64,000 bases of DNA from an uncultured Duodenibacillus sp. (lineage in GTDB: Bacteria > Pseudomonadota > Gammaproteobacteria > Burkholderiales > Burkholderiaceae_F): positions 1-64,000 of the forward strand of contig CALXQK010000008.1 in the NCBI GenBank assembly GCA_944390745.1, read 5' to 3'. Below are positions 47,199 through 59,375 of the stretch, piece after piece (positions within the stretch are counted from its first letter, which is position 1; every line of letters starts with the position of its first letter). Both the position numbers and the translations under genes were made by a program. Below the pieces are notes generated by a model that was given only the letters and a program-made list of their open reading frames with translations, made no database searches and was not told where the DNA came from.

Positions 47199-48185
47199 AT
47201 GCTTGCAGCCCGCAATCTTTCGCCCCGTCAGGCCACGCTGATCGGCCTGATCGCCCCGATCTGCTGGGGCATGTCCGTGAGCCTTGTGCGCGGCATTGCC
47301 GAGGGCTTCGGCCTCGCGCAGGGGCAGTTTCTGCTCTACTGCGTCTCGACGCTGTGCGTCTTTCTCACCGTGGGCTTTCCAAATCTTCGCAAGATGGACC
47401 GGCGCTATCTCTGGATCGGCATTCCGACGGCAAACTTAAGTTCGCTCTCATTTTGCCTTGCGATCTTCACCTCCACGGGCGGCGCCCAGACGATGGAGGT
47501 GGGCATGGTGAACTATCTGTGGCCGTCGCTCACGATTCTTTTTGCCGTGCTCTTCAACCGCGTCGGCACCCGCTGGTGGCTTTATCCCGGGCTTGTCATC
47601 GCCTTCTGCGGCATCGTCGTGATTCTGAGCGGCGAGGAGGGCTTTTCCATCACCGGCTTTGCCGCTCGCTTTGCGGAAAATCCCGTCTCCTACCTGCTGG
47701 CGCTTACTGCGGCGCTCACCTGGGCGGGCTACTCGAGCATGACGCGCGCCTGGGGCGGCTCAAGCAACCCCGTGACGCTCATTTTTCTCATTGATCTGTC
47801 GATCTTCGGGCTTTTGTGGCTCTTTGGCTTCGGCGCTGAGCCCGTTTCCTCGGGAACCACGACGCACGGCCTCATGAGCGTCATCTTCGGAGGCATCGCC
47901 ATCGGCATGGCCTATGCGGCCTGGACGCTCGGCATGTCCCGGGGCAGCATGACCGTGCTGGCGGCTGCCTCCTACTTCACGCCCGTGCTCTCCTGCGTGT
48001 TCGCCACCTTCTGGATCAACGCCCGGCTTGACTCCAGCTTCTGGACGGGCGTGGCGCTCGTGGTTGCGGGCTCGCTTCTGTGCTGGGACGCCACCGGGCG
48101 CGGAATGCGCAGGATCCGGGAGGCTGCCGCGTCGAGAACCGGGTCAGGCGCCGCCTCGGGGCCTGCGTCGAGGTCCGGAGACTGA
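47199..48185 (+). CDS. DMT-superfamily (EamA) transporter, YddG-like
   Basis: The protein has 328 residues from ATG 47199, with AGAGGA upstream. It has ten hydrophobic segments in two EamA repeats. It resembles YddG, the exporter of aromatic amino acids: GLIAPICWGMSVSLVRGIAE at the start, MEVGMVNYLWPSLTILFAVLFN in repeat one, and LGMSRGSMTVLAAASYFTPVLSCVFA in repeat two. Export across the inner membrane is expected. The hydrophilic C-terminal tail is short. The substrate is inferred by similarity only. Confidence 0.85.
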   Translation: MLAARNLSPRQATLIGLIAPICWGMSVSLVRGIAEGFGLAQGQFLLYCVSTLCVFLTVGFPNLRKMDRRYLWIGIPTANLSSLSFCLAIFTSTGGAQTMEVGMVNYLWPSLTILFAVLFNRVGTRWWLYPGLVIAFCGIVVILSGEEGFSITGFAARFAENPVSYLLALTAALTWAGYSSMTRAWGGSSNPVTLIFLIDLSIFGLLWLFGFGAEPVSSGTTTHGLMSVIFGGIAIGMAYAAWTLGMSRGSMTVLAAASYFTPVLSCVFATFWINARLDSSFWTGVALVVAGSLLCWDATGRGMRRIREAAASRTGSGAASGPASRSGD

Positions 48186-48460
48186 CCAGGATTGCCCTTG
48201 ATCCCGGCCCTGTTTTTGGCCGCTCTCCGGGGCTCTGTGGCATACTAAGCGGCAATGCGTCCGGGCGCCCCGCAAAGGGGCCTCCGGCCCGAAGAAGGAC
48301 AGAGCGCTGCGACTGAAAACAGCGCCGCCCCTCGGATGCAGACGCGCAAATTCTCCCCCGCCGGCACCTTGACAGCGCGCATCGGCGCCTGAGCCGGCAA
48401 TGGCGCGGCGTTTTTCGTGTCTGACAATAATTTCAACAACCTCACCAACTGGAAACCCCC

Positions 48461-49876
48461 ATGTCCAAGACTCTCTACGACAAGCTCTGGGATGAGCACG
48501 TGGTTCAGGCCGAAGAAGACGGCACCACAACGCTTTACATTGACCGCCACCTCATTCATGAGGTGACGAGCCCGCAGGCGTTTGAGGGACTGCGACTGGC
48601 CGGCCGCAAACCCTGGCGCATCTCCTCGATCGTGGCCACGGCCGACCACAACACCCCCACCACCGGCTGGGAAAAGGGCATGGACGGCATCACCGATCCG
48701 ATCGCGCGTCTTCAGGTTGAGACGCTCGACAAGAACATGCGCGAGTTCGGCTGCGCGGCCTACTTCCCGTTCATGAGCAAGGGCCAGGGCGTGATTCACG
48801 TCATGGGTCCCGAGGAGGGAGCGACGCTGCCGGGCATGACCGTGGTCTGCGGCGACAGCCACACCTCCACGCACGGGGCCTGCGCGGCGCTTGCCTTCGG
48901 CATTGGCACCTCCGAGGTCGAGCACGTGCTGGCCACGCAGACCCTGCTCACCAAGAAGAACAAGAACATGCTCGTCAAGGTTGACGGCAAGCTTGCCGCC
49001 GGCGTCACGGGCAAGGACATCGCGCTTGCCGTGATCGGCAAGATCGGCACGGCCGGCGGCACGGGTTGCACGATCGAGTTTGCGGGCTCGGCCATTTCCG
49101 ATCTTTCCATGGAAGGCCGCATGACGCTGTGCAACATGGCCATTGAGGCGGGCGCGCGCTCGGGCCTTGTCGCCGTCGACGACAAGACCATCGAATACAT
49201 GCGCGGCCGTCCGCTGGCGCCCAAGGGCGAGAACTGGGACAAGGCCGTCGCCTACTGGAAGACCCTGGTGTCCGATCCGGACGCGCACTACGACGTGGTT
49301 GTGGAGCTGCGCGCCGAGGAGATCATCCCGATGGTGACCTGGGGCACGTCGCCCGAGATGGTGACCACGATTGAGGGCGTCGTGCCCGATCCTGAAAAGC
49401 AGCCCGATCCGGTCAAGCGCGAGGGCTGGGAACGCGCCCTGCGCTACATGGATCTCAAGCCCGGCACCCGGATCACCGACATCCGGCCCGACCACATCTT
49501 CATCGGCTCCTGCACGAATTCGCGCATTGAGGATCTGCGCATGGCCGCCTACGTCGTCAAGAAGCTCGGCCGCAGGATTGCGCCCAACATCGTGCAGGCG
49601 CTCGTCGTGCCGGGTTCCGGACTCGTGCGCGCCCAGGCCGAGGGGCTCGACAAGATCTTTACGGCCGCCGGGTTTGAGTGGCGCGAGCCGGGCTGCTCGA
49701 TGTGCCTTGCGATGAACGCCGACAAGATCGGTCCGGGGGATCGCTGCGCGTCGACGTCCAACCGCAACTTTGAGGGACGTCAGGGCAAGGGCGGGCGCAC
49801 GCATCTCGTGAGCCCCGCCATGGCGGCTGCCGCCGCCATCGAGGGTCATTTCGTGGACGTGCGCAAGCTCTTCTAA
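48461..49876 (+). CDS. leuC: 3-isopropylmalate dehydratase large subunit
   Basis: The protein has 471 residues. It is a [4Fe-4S] aconitase-family subunit that isomerises 2-isopropylmalate to 3-isopropylmalate with LeuD. Cluster cysteines are visible in [11 protein letters not shown] and in [50 protein letters not shown] and [14 protein letters not shown] are conserved active-site segments. The order leuC-leuD-leuB on one strand is standard for the leucine pathway. leuA is not in the window. The 275-bp upstream region shows no attenuator that I can identify. Confidence 0.96.
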   Translation: MSKTLYDKLWDEHVVQAEEDGTTTLYIDRHLIHEVTSPQAFEGLRLAGRKPWRISSIVATADHNTPTTGWEKGMDGITDPIARLQVETLDKNMREFGCAAYFPFMSKGQGVIHVMGPEEGATLPGMTVVCGDSHTSTHGACAALAFGIGTSEVEHVLATQTLLTKKNKNMLVKVDGKLAAGVTGKDIALAVIGKIGTAGGTGCTIEFAGSAISDLSMEGRMTLCNMAIEAGARSGLVAVDDKTIEYMRGRPLAPKGENWDKAVAYWKTLVSDPDAHYDVVVELRAEEIIPMVTWGTSPEMVTTIEGVVPDPEKQPDPVKREGWERALRYMDLKPGTRITDIRPDHIFIGSCTNSRIEDLRMAAYVVKKLGRRIAPNIVQALVVPGSGLVRAQAEGLDKIFTAAGFEWREPGCSMCLAMNADKIGPGDRCASTSNRNFEGRQGKGGRTHLVSPAMAAAAAIEGHFVDVRKLF

Positions 49877-49916
49877 GGCTGCAGAGGTTCAAGCAATTCG
49901 TTGGAAGATCATCAAA

Positions 49917-50567
49917 ATGGAAAAATTTACTGTACACACCGGCATCGTGGTGCCGCTCGATCGCAGCAACGTGGACACGGACGCCATCATCCCCAAGCAG
50001 TTTCTGAAGTCGATCTACCGCACGGGCTACGGCCCCAACCTCTTTGACGAGTGGCGCTACCTTGACCGGGGCGAGCCCGGCATGGACAACTCCAAGCGAC
50101 CGGTCAACCCCGACTTCGTGCTCAACTTCCCGCGCTACAAGGGCGCGACCATTCTTCTGGCGCGCAAGAACTTCGGCTGCGGCTCCTCGCGCGAGCATGC
50201 GCCCTGGGCCCTGATGCAGTACGGCTTTCGCGCCGTGATCGCCCCGAGCTTTGCCGACATCTTCTACAACAACTCGCTCAAGAACGGGCTTCTGCCCGTG
50301 GTGCTGCCCGAGCTTGTGATCGACCGGCTCTTTGACGCCTGCAATGCACAGGTCGGCTATCAGCTCACCGTGGATCTCGACCGCCAGCTCGTGGTCGAGC
50401 CTGACGGCACGGCAACGCCCTTTGAAGTGTCGGCCTTCCGCCGCTGGGCGCTCATGAACGGCTTTGACGACATCGGCATCACGCTCTCGACCCGCCAGGA
50501 CAAGATCCACGCGTTTGAGAACAAGCGCCTCGCGGAGAAGCCCTGGCTTGACGCGGTGCTCAAGTAG
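49917..50567 (+). CDS. leuD: 3-isopropylmalate dehydratase small subunit
   Basis: The protein has 216 residues, starting at ATG 49917, 40 bp after leuC. The swivelling domain has [22 protein letters not shown] at the start, [21 protein letters not shown] for substrate binding, and a [19 protein letters not shown] segment. It forms the heterodimer with LeuC. The length is typical for proteobacterial LeuD. Confidence 0.96.
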   Translation: MEKFTVHTGIVVPLDRSNVDTDAIIPKQFLKSIYRTGYGPNLFDEWRYLDRGEPGMDNSKRPVNPDFVLNFPRYKGATILLARKNFGCGSSREHAPWALMQYGFRAVIAPSFADIFYNNSLKNGLLPVVLPELVIDRLFDACNAQVGYQLTVDLDRQLVVEPDGTATPFEVSAFRRWALMNGFDDIGITLSTRQDKIHAFENKRLAEKPWLDAVLK

Positions 50568-50739
50568 GGTGGCTGCGGCTTTCCCTGCCTTGCGTGGGGC
50601 CCTGCAGAGGACCCGGGGGCAGGGCAGTCAGGCGAAGGGCGCACCAAACACATCAGACGCCCTTCGTCCTGAAGCCGAGGACCACATTGAAATTCATTGT
50701 TGAAACGACAGCAAACGATACAAAAGGATTGAAACGAAA

Positions 50740-51816
<1,077 letters not shown>

Positions 51817-51872
51817 ATGAAGTCCATGGCGGGGATGTACAGAATAGGTTCTCCCGCTAAAATCAATCCATG

Positions 51873-51989
51873 GCCGATGCACGAACTTGGTGCATCGGCA
51901 AATGTGAGCTCCTGAAGAATGAAGAGTCCCATGGAAACAGGTTCGGTCATCGCAAAACATGCCGGCCTGCGGCCGTGGGACTTTTTTTT
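51873..51989 (+). promoter_or_regulatory. Hairpin plus terminator between leuB and asd (terminator, leader or small RNA)
   Basis: GCCGATGCAC (51873-51882) and GTGCATCGGC (51890-51899) form a perfect 10-bp stem. About 27 nt later GTCCCATGG (51926-51934) can pair with CCGTGGGAC (51973-51981), with GGCC/GGCC pairing inside, followed by eight T. This ends about 112 bp before asd. It may terminate the leu operon, attenuate asd, or be a separate ~120-nt RNA. A second weak stem with a TTCG loop and TTTCTT lies near 52,003-52,025. Confidence 0.5.
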
Positions 51990-52100
51990 ATGGCGTCTGA
52001 AGGCGTCCTTCGGGAGCCTTTCTTAAAATGAAGCGATCAAGTCTGAAGATACAGGCAAACCAGGTGTCACCTAAACAAAAAACTAAGTGAGGTAAATGAA

Positions 52101-53228
52101 ATGATCCTAGGTATGGTCGGCTGGCGCGGCATGGTGGGCAGCGTCCTGATGGGAAGAATGCTTGAGGAAAACGACTTCGCCTGCGTGGAAAAGACGATTT
52201 TCTTCTCCACCTCCGCCGCCGGCGGCAAGGCTCCGGAAGTCAAGGGCGCCGATCCCGTGCTTGCCGACGCCATGAGCGTCGAGCAGCTTTCGGTCTGCGA
52301 CGTCATCATTTCCTGCCAGGGCGGGGATTACACCAAGGCGATTCACCCGAAGCTTCGCGCCTCGGGCTGGAACGGCTACTGGATTGACGCAGCCTCGGCG
52401 CTTCGCATGGAGCCCAACGCCGTCATCGTTCTTGATCCGGTCAACCGTCCCGTGATTGACGCAAGCCTCAAGGCCGGAATCAAGGACTACATCGGCGGCA
52501 ACTGCACGGTCTCGCTCATGCTCATGGCCATGGACGGCCTCATCAAGGCCGACCTCGTGGAATGGGTGAGCTCCATGACCTATCAGGCGGCAAGCGGCGC
52601 CGGCGCCCAGAACATGCGCGAGCTGCTGCTGCAGATGGGGTATCTGAGCGCTGCAGTCAGCGACGAACTTTCCAACCCCAACTCCGCCATTCTCGACATC
52701 GACCGCAAGGTCACCAATGCGCTTCATGCCGTCGACTTCCCGAAGAAGGCCTTCGGCTATCCTCTGGCCGGCTCTCTGATTCCCTGGATTGACAAGGATC
52801 TCGGCAACGGCCAGAGCCGTGAGGAATGGAAGGGCGGAGCTGAAGCCAACAAGATTCTCGGTCTTCCCGCCATGGGCGAGCCCGGCTCGCTCATCGTTGA
52901 AGGTCTTTGCGTGCGCGTGGGCGCCATGCGCTGCCACAGCCAGGCGCTGACCATCAAGCTCAAGAAGGACGTGAGCTGCGAGGAGATTGAATCGCTTCTT
53001 GACAACGCCAATGAATGGGCCTACGTCGTCCCGAACCGCAAGGAGGAGTCGATGGAGGAGCTGTCTCCTGCCAAGATCTCCGGCACCCGCAAGGTTCCGA
53101 TCGGCCGCATCCGCAAGCTTGCGATGGGGCCGGAATACATCAGCGCCTTCACGGTTGGCGACCAGCTCCTTTGGGGAGCGGCGGAGCCGTTAAGGAGGAT
53201 GCTGAGGATTATTGCCAGCGCAGAATAA
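52101..53228 (+). CDS. asd: Aspartate-semialdehyde dehydrogenase
   Basis: The protein has 375 residues from ATG 52101, preceded by GTGAGG. It makes aspartate semialdehyde for lysine/diaminopimelate, threonine and methionine. The NADP loop is [13 protein letters not shown], and the catalytic cysteine is C135 in [10 protein letters not shown]. Substrate-binding [16 protein letters not shown] is near the end. The length and the WRGMVGS start are of the Gram-negative (E. coli) type. It is the last gene of high-GC composition; the polysaccharide cluster begins 24 bp later. Confidence 0.96.
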   Translation: MILGMVGWRGMVGSVLMGRMLEENDFACVEKTIFFSTSAAGGKAPEVKGADPVLADAMSVEQLSVCDVIISCQGGDYTKAIHPKLRASGWNGYWIDAASALRMEPNAVIVLDPVNRPVIDASLKAGIKDYIGGNCTVSLMLMAMDGLIKADLVEWVSSMTYQAASGAGAQNMRELLLQMGYLSAAVSDELSNPNSAILDIDRKVTNALHAVDFPKKAFGYPLAGSLIPWIDKDLGNGQSREEWKGGAEANKILGLPAMGEPGSLIVEGLCVRVGAMRCHSQALTIKLKKDVSCEEIESLLDNANEWAYVVPNRKEESMEELSPAKISGTRKVPIGRIRKLAMGPEYISAFTVGDQLLWGAAEPLRRMLRIIASAE

Positions 53229-53252
53229 TTCCTAGTTAATTGAGTTCTAAAA

Positions 53253-53807
53253 ATGACCATACAAGTAATTGAAACAGCAATTCCTGATGTCAAGATCATT
53301 GTTCCTCAGGTTTTTGGCGACGAACGGGGATTCTTTATGGAATCTTGGAACCAAAAGGAATTTGAGGAGAAGGTCTGCAAGGGTATTAGGTTTGTGCAAG
53401 ACAACCATTCAAGGAGCAAGAAGGGGGTCATCAGGGGGTTGCATTATCAAACCCAACCACACGCACAGGCGAAGCTTGTTCGGTGCTTGTATGGTCGAAT
53501 TTATGATGTAGCTGTTGATATAAGGAAAGAGTCCAAATCATTTGGCAAATGGGTTGGTGTAGAGCTGACCGCGGATAATAAGAAGCAGCTCTGGATACCA
53601 GAGGGTTTTGCTCATGGTTTTGTCGTTCTGTCAGATTATGCCGAGGTTTTTTACAAGACTAATGACTTCTGGCATAAAGAATGCGAGGCCAATATTATTT
53701 GGAATGATAAAGATATCAATATTCATTGGCCAGATGTCGCTGACGCAATTGTGTCTGAGAAAGACTTGAAAGCCCCGACTTTTAAGAATTCGGTACCGTT
53801 CTCTTGA
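53253..53807 (+). CDS. rfbC: dTDP-4-dehydrorhamnose 3,5-epimerase
   Basis: The protein has 184 residues. It is a cupin that epimerises dTDP-4-keto-6-deoxyglucose at C3 and C5. Visible motifs are PQVFGDERGFFMESWNQKEFE and FVQDNHSRSKKGVIRGLHYQ (catalytic histidine region). Then come VRCLYGRIYDVAVDIRK, and FAHGFVVLSDYAEVFYKTNDFW with a conserved tyrosine. It starts the AT-rich polysaccharide cluster, only 24 bp after asd. It works with RfbA and RfbB, encoded two genes on. No rfbD is found in the window. Confidence 0.95.
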   Translation: MTIQVIETAIPDVKIIVPQVFGDERGFFMESWNQKEFEEKVCKGIRFVQDNHSRSKKGVIRGLHYQTQPHAQAKLVRCLYGRIYDVAVDIRKESKSFGKWVGVELTADNKKQLWIPEGFAHGFVVLSDYAEVFYKTNDFWHKECEANIIWNDKDINIHWPDVADAIVSEKDLKAPTFKNSVPFS

Positions 53808-53823
53808 TTTTTGGATTTGAATC

Positions 53824-54744
53824 TTGATCAGCATATTGATGTGCACCTACAATGGGGAGAAGTATATTAAAGATCAGCTTCGCTCCATTGAGGCGCAAAC
53901 CTATACAGATTGGGAGTTGTGGATCTCTGATGATGGATCTACGGATGCCACTTTAAGGATCTGCGAAGAATTCAAGAAAAACAGAAAAAATAAAAATAAT
54001 GTTTACCTGTTGAAGGGGCCAAGAAAGGGATTTAGCAGCAATTTTCTGTCGCTTGTTGGAAAGGTTGAAGGGAATTCAAAATACTTCTGCTTTGCCGATC
54101 AAGATGATATATGGCTGGAAGATAAGATAGATTCCGGTGTAAAGGCTTTGGATGGAGTTTGTGAGACAGTTCCGGCGCTGTATTGCGGCAGAACAGAGTT
54201 GGTTAATGATGACGGTGCAAGGTTCAATCCAAAACGGTTTTCTAGGCTGCATAAGAGTGAACCAAGTTTCAGGAATGCATTGGTTCAATCCATTGCTTCA
54301 GGAAACACAATGATATTTAACCGGGCGGCTAGAGCTAAACTTCTGGAGGTAATGCCGACAACGAATATTCCATCACATGACTGGTGGGCTTATATCGTAA
54401 TTTCAGGTTCCGATGGAAAGGTTATTTACGACCCCACTCCGCATTTATTATATCGACAGCATGCAGACAATGTTATCGGAGATAATTCAGGAATTCGGGC
54501 GACATTGAAGAGACTCGCGCAGTTTCTCGATGGGAGATTTAAACTGTTTAATAACGAAAACACATCCGCGCTTGAGCAAAATCTGGAGGTGCTGACGCAA
54601 GTTAATAAAGAAACGTTTCTTAATTTTAAAAGGGCAAGATCCGGTGGTTTATGTAGATTTTGTTCTCTTTATAAATCTGGAGTTCGAAGAGATGGTTTGA
54701 CAAACATAGGACTCTGGATTGGTTGTTTGATTAATAAAATATAA
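53824..54744 (+). CDS. GT2-family glycosyltransferase, rhamnosyltransferase-like
   Basis: The protein has 306 residues. The start is TTG 53824; an ATG at 53839 would cut the first strand. The GT-A domain has ISILMCTYNGEKYIKDQLRSIEAQTYTDWELWISDDGSTDAT, and FADQDDIWLEDKI with the metal-binding DQDD. A SHDWWAYIVISG catalytic-base segment follows. This subgroup commonly transfers rhamnose or related sugars to the O-antigen. It lies between rfbC and rfbA, an arrangement seen in O-antigen clusters. The acceptor is unknown. Confidence 0.85.
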   Translation: MISILMCTYNGEKYIKDQLRSIEAQTYTDWELWISDDGSTDATLRICEEFKKNRKNKNNVYLLKGPRKGFSSNFLSLVGKVEGNSKYFCFADQDDIWLEDKIDSGVKALDGVCETVPALYCGRTELVNDDGARFNPKRFSRLHKSEPSFRNALVQSIASGNTMIFNRAARAKLLEVMPTTNIPSHDWWAYIVISGSDGKVIYDPTPHLLYRQHADNVIGDNSGIRATLKRLAQFLDGRFKLFNNENTSALEQNLEVLTQVNKETFLNFKRARSGGLCRFCSLYKSGVRRDGLTNIGLWIGCLINKI

Positions 54745-54756
54745 AAGTTAAGAAAA

Positions 54757-55650
54757 ATGAAAGGCATTATTTTAGCTGGCGGTAGCGGCACTAGGCTTTA
54801 TCCCTTGACTACGGTTATCAGCAAACAGTTGCTCCCTGTTTATGATAAGCCAATGATCTACTACCCGTTGTCTGTTTTGATGATGGCTGGAATAAGGGAT
54901 ATATTGATTATTTCAACGCCCCAAGATTTGCCAAACTTTATGCGCTTGCTCGGAGACGGAAGACAGTATGGTGTGAATCTATCCTATAGGGAACAACCGT
55001 CTCCAGATGGACTTGCGCAGGCCTTTATTATTGGTGAGTCATTTATAAACGGAGATGCTTGCGCGCTTATACTTGGCGACAATATTTTTTACGGTAATGG
55101 TCTAGGGAAGCAATTAAGATCTGCTGTTGAAAAGGCTGAATCGGGCCAAGGCGCGACAGTATTTGGTTATTACGTTGAAGATCCAGAAAGGTTCGGTGTC
55201 GTTGAGTTTGATAAAAATCATAATGCAATCAGCATTGAAGAAAAGCCTAAGAATCCCAAGTCTAACTATGCAGTAACTGGACTCTATTTTTACGACAGTA
55301 GAGTGTGCGAGTTTGCGAAAAAGGTAGTTCCCTCTGAGAGAGGGGAGTTGGAGATCACATCTGTTAATCAGATGTACCTTGATGATGGCTGTTTAAATGT
55401 TTCCGTGCTTGGCAGAGGATATGCCTGGCTGGATACGGGAACCATCGAGTCGCTGTTTGAAGCTTCAGAATTTGTAAAAACAGTGGAGAGAGCGCAGGGT
55501 CTCCCCGTATCCGTCGTCGAAGAAATAGCTTATGACAAAGGCTGGATTAGCAAGGATGAACTTGTATCTGCAGCTAATCGGTATGGCAAAAGCTACTACG
55601 GAAAGCACCTCGAAAAAGTAGCTAAAGGTCAAATTTACACTAAAAGTTGA
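54757..55650 (+). CDS. rfbA: Glucose-1-phosphate thymidylyltransferase
   Basis: The protein has 297 residues. It makes dTDP-glucose from dTTP and glucose 1-phosphate. The nucleotide loop is [11 protein letters not shown] (8-18), followed by [32 protein letters not shown] is the metal/sugar site and [15 protein letters not shown] lies near the end. The length is typical of RmlA. It is 12 bp after the GT2 gene and 23 bp before rfbB, so these are co-transcribed. Confidence 0.96.
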   Translation: MKGIILAGGSGTRLYPLTTVISKQLLPVYDKPMIYYPLSVLMMAGIRDILIISTPQDLPNFMRLLGDGRQYGVNLSYREQPSPDGLAQAFIIGESFINGDACALILGDNIFYGNGLGKQLRSAVEKAESGQGATVFGYYVEDPERFGVVEFDKNHNAISIEEKPKNPKSNYAVTGLYFYDSRVCEFAKKVVPSERGELEITSVNQMYLDDGCLNVSVLGRGYAWLDTGTIESLFEASEFVKTVERAQGLPVSVVEEIAYDKGWISKDELVSAANRYGKSYYGKHLEKVAKGQIYTKS

Positions 55651-55658
55651 AAGATTAA

Positions 55659-56681
<1,023 letters not shown>

Positions 56682-57674
56682 ACAGAAATTGAAATCTAAT
56701 AATGTGATTTGTTGTTATTGAATTATTAGATTATGTGGTGGTGCTCTGAATAAAAAAGCAGGTTGGGCGCAACGAAAGATGCTGTTCACATAAATTTGAG
56801 AGAGGCTATTCTCAATATGTGTAAACTCCTATTGACTGAGGTCGTCTTTTGATGTCTGATAAGCGCCTCAAGCTTGTTTGTAATAATAATTTAGTCTTAT
56901 GCATGGCGAAAGATGAGTAATGGCGATAGTTTCAATCTCTGCGTTAGCGAGGGTCTTTTTCCTAGAAGTGTTAGCGCAACTTCCGTGCGAATTATTTTGG
57001 CTGCTTATTTAAATTAAATGACGCGCAACCCGAAAAACAAGAAATGCTTTAACAACTGAATCTCCTGGTTTCATCACACTAATGACCCATTGTGTGTTTA
57101 ATAGCGCCAATTAACTTTGTTATAATTAATGTTTTAGATATAAAGATATTGGTATTTATTATACCGCCTTCGTTGGTTTTAACTATTGGAGTATAGCCAT
57201 CTGAAATTGAGTGTTTACTCGAGCTCAAGTCTTAATCAGTAGTGCGGAGCGTTGTATCGATGGCGTATAGAGAGGTTAGGGATTAAAGCACCCGGGTAAG
57301 AATCATTAAACGGATTACTGAGAGTTGAAGGATGTCTAACTTAACTGACCATGCAGTTGTTAATGAAACAACTGATAAACAACTCGAACACTGCAATTGT
57401 AGAATCGTTTCGATGGGGATAACTAAATTTTGTGAATATCATCATATTTCAAGTATTTCCCTGCGCAAGACTGCTCATGCAAATAGTTGATATGTAATTC
57501 AAATCATGCTCTGACACAGATCATTTTTTTAATGAAGCGCGGCACTGATAATTTGCGAAGCGCAAGTAGACAAATCCTAGCGCATGAGTGTTTCTTGCAT
57601 GGCTATTTCTCGAAGCCATCAACTTGAAGATTCTCGACACATGAGTTTCAATTCTCGAATTATTGAGGTAATTT
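56682..57674. other. AT-rich gene-free gap inside the polysaccharide cluster
   Basis: Nearly 1 kb with stops in all frames and no frame of 60 codons. The flanking genes are packed within a few bases of each other, so this gap is unusual. It may be a deleted or decayed gene, or a promoter region for the second half of the cluster. TTGTTATAATTAATG near 57,117 contains a TATAAT-like element. A GAGGTAAT ribosome site precedes the next gene. Confidence 0.4.
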
Positions 57675-58505
57675 ATGCGTGTTTGTGTTACAGGTTCCAG
57701 TGGCTATATAGGACGACATGTTGTTAACCTTCTGAGAACACTTAATAACGTCGAAATCATTGAGGTAAGTAGAACCTCAAAGAAATTTGGATTTGACGTA
57801 TTAGAAAGATGTGATGATCCAAAGATCTACGAACTATTGGGATCACCAGATGTTTTAGTACATCTTGCATGGAGAAATGGTTTTAAACATCATGAAATCA
57901 ATCATATTGAAGATCTACCAAAGCATTATAAGTTTCTAAAGAACATGGCAATTTCTGGGTGCCACAACATTACAGTGATGGGGTCGATGCATGAAGTAGG
58001 CTACTTTAATGGCGTAGTAGATGAGTGTGTGCATTGCAACCCTTCGAGCTACTATGGAATTGCTAAAAATGCTCTCAGGCAACTATGTTTAACTGAGTTG
58101 ACCAAGTATGTTCGAAACATTAAGTGGTTAAGGGGATTCTATGTTTACGGTGATGACGCTGGGGGTGGGAACTCCATTTTCTCAAAATTGATTGAGTTTG
58201 ATAAGACTACAGGATCGATAAATCTTACAAAGGGAGATCATAAATTTGATTTCATAGAAGTAAATTTATTAGCTAGGCAGATTGCATTGGCGGCGATACA
58301 GTCAGAAGTAACTGGAATTATTAATGTGTGCTCCGGCAAGCCGATGAGCTTAAAGGAAGCTATAGAAAATTATGTAGCATCGAATAATTTAAAACTCAAG
58401 CTGAACTTTGGAGCCTATCCAGAGCGCCCGCAGGAGCCAAAGATAATTTATGGTGATACAACAAAAATAAGTAAAATCGTCGAAAGTGTTAATGTGAAAA
58501 TGTAG
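57675..58505 (+). CDS. NAD-dependent sugar-nucleotide reductase, Tll/Fcf1-like
   Basis: The protein has 276 residues, a short-chain (extended) dehydrogenase. VTGSSGYIGRHVVNLL is the NAD(P) loop, MGSMHEVGYFNGVVDE the catalytic-serine region, and SSYYGIAKNALRQ contains the YxxxK pair. The MHEVGY...YGIAKNALRQ combination resembles dTDP-6-deoxy-L-talose 4-dehydrogenase (Tll) and the dTDP-fucose synthase Fcf1, which reduce the 4-keto group. In a cluster with rfbA, rfbB and rfbC but no rfbD, it could finish dTDP-6-deoxy-L-talose, or dTDP-D-fucose if RfbC is bypassed. The stereochemistry is not decidable by eye. Confidence 0.75.
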   Translation: MRVCVTGSSGYIGRHVVNLLRTLNNVEIIEVSRTSKKFGFDVLERCDDPKIYELLGSPDVLVHLAWRNGFKHHEINHIEDLPKHYKFLKNMAISGCHNITVMGSMHEVGYFNGVVDECVHCNPSSYYGIAKNALRQLCLTELTKYVRNIKWLRGFYVYGDDAGGGNSIFSKLIEFDKTTGSINLTKGDHKFDFIEVNLLARQIALAAIQSEVTGIINVCSGKPMSLKEAIENYVASNNLKLKLNFGAYPERPQEPKIIYGDTTKISKIVESVNVKM

Positions 58506-58508
58506 AAT

Positions 58509-59375
58509 ATGTCAACACGGGTTTCGCGCTATGCTATTTGTGTTTACTTCGATCCTGAGGGAGAGTTGCGACCTTTTATGGAGTTCTTTCTATCATCGTT
58601 GAGTGAGACTTGCGTTGGTGTTTTACTCGTCGTGAATGGAACCTTAAACAAAAAGTCACGAACAAGGGTCGAGAGTTTAGGAGTTCATCTTCTGGAGAGG
58701 GAAAATAAAGGATATGATTTTTATGCCTATAGAGAAGGTTATTTTTATTTTAAAAACACTATTCACTTGGAGATTGATGAGTTAATATTTTGTAATTCAT
58801 CGTGTTATGGCCCCATTACATCCTTAACAAATGTCTTCCACGAGATGGATAAACAGGAAGTTGACTTCTGGGGGTTAACACAATGGCATAGTGAACCATG
58901 GCCTGATCATATACAAAGCTATTTCCTTGTTTTTAGAAAAAGACTTCATGAATCAACGGCCTTTCACATATATTGGGAGCAGCTGCCGAGACTGAGCAGT
59001 CGAAAAGATGCTATTGAGAAATGTGAAGTTCAACTGACTTCGTACTTTGCTCGGATCGGTTTCAAATGGAGCACATTTTTACCTCCATCAAGGCCTGATT
59101 ATAGTATGACATTTGTGCACGAAGGACTAGTGAGCGGATTGCCACTATTAAAGAGAAAATTTTTCATATTGAATAACAATGATGATGAGAAGAAAAAAGT
59201 CTTGTCTTTTCTTTTGAATCAAACGAAGTATGACATCCAACTGGTTTATGAGGACTTTTTTTTATCAAGATATCTATCGAATCAGGATAACGGGAAGATT
59301 TCTATCAAAACATTCATAAAATGCAACTATCCAAGAGCTACAAAATTGTTAATTAAGTTGAAGCGGTATCTGTGA
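58509..59375 (+). CDS. RgpF-family polysaccharide biosynthesis protein, short form
   Basis: The protein has 288 residues, starting at ATG 58509. It resembles the rhamnan synthesis protein F (RgpF) family. AICVYFDPEGELRPFMEFFLSSLSETCVGVLLVVNG is the opening strand pattern, with the ERENKGYDFYAYREG motif, FCNSSCYGPIT, DFWGLTQWHSEPWPDHIQSYFLVFRK, and a C-terminal region common to the family. RgpF-type proteins are glycosyltransferase-like enzymes acting on rhamnose polymers. It overlaps the next, longer family member by 4 bp. Confidence 0.78.
   Translation: MSTRVSRYAICVYFDPEGELRPFMEFFLSSLSETCVGVLLVVNGTLNKKSRTRVESLGVHLLERENKGYDFYAYREGYFYFKNTIHLEIDELIFCNSSCYGPITSLTNVFHEMDKQEVDFWGLTQWHSEPWPDHIQSYFLVFRKRLHESTAFHIYWEQLPRLSSRKDAIEKCEVQLTSYFARIGFKWSTFLPPSRPDYSMTFVHEGLVSGLPLLKRKFFILNNNDDEKKKVLSFLLNQTKYDIQLVYEDFFLSRYLSNQDNGKISIKTFIKCNYPRATKLLIKLKRYL

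Noticed and set aside
51835..51990. Possible lysine riboswitch before asd
   Set aside because: The core sequence and multi-helix layout of the lysine riboswitch are not visible. Only two simple stems are present, so it was reported as an unclassified leader.
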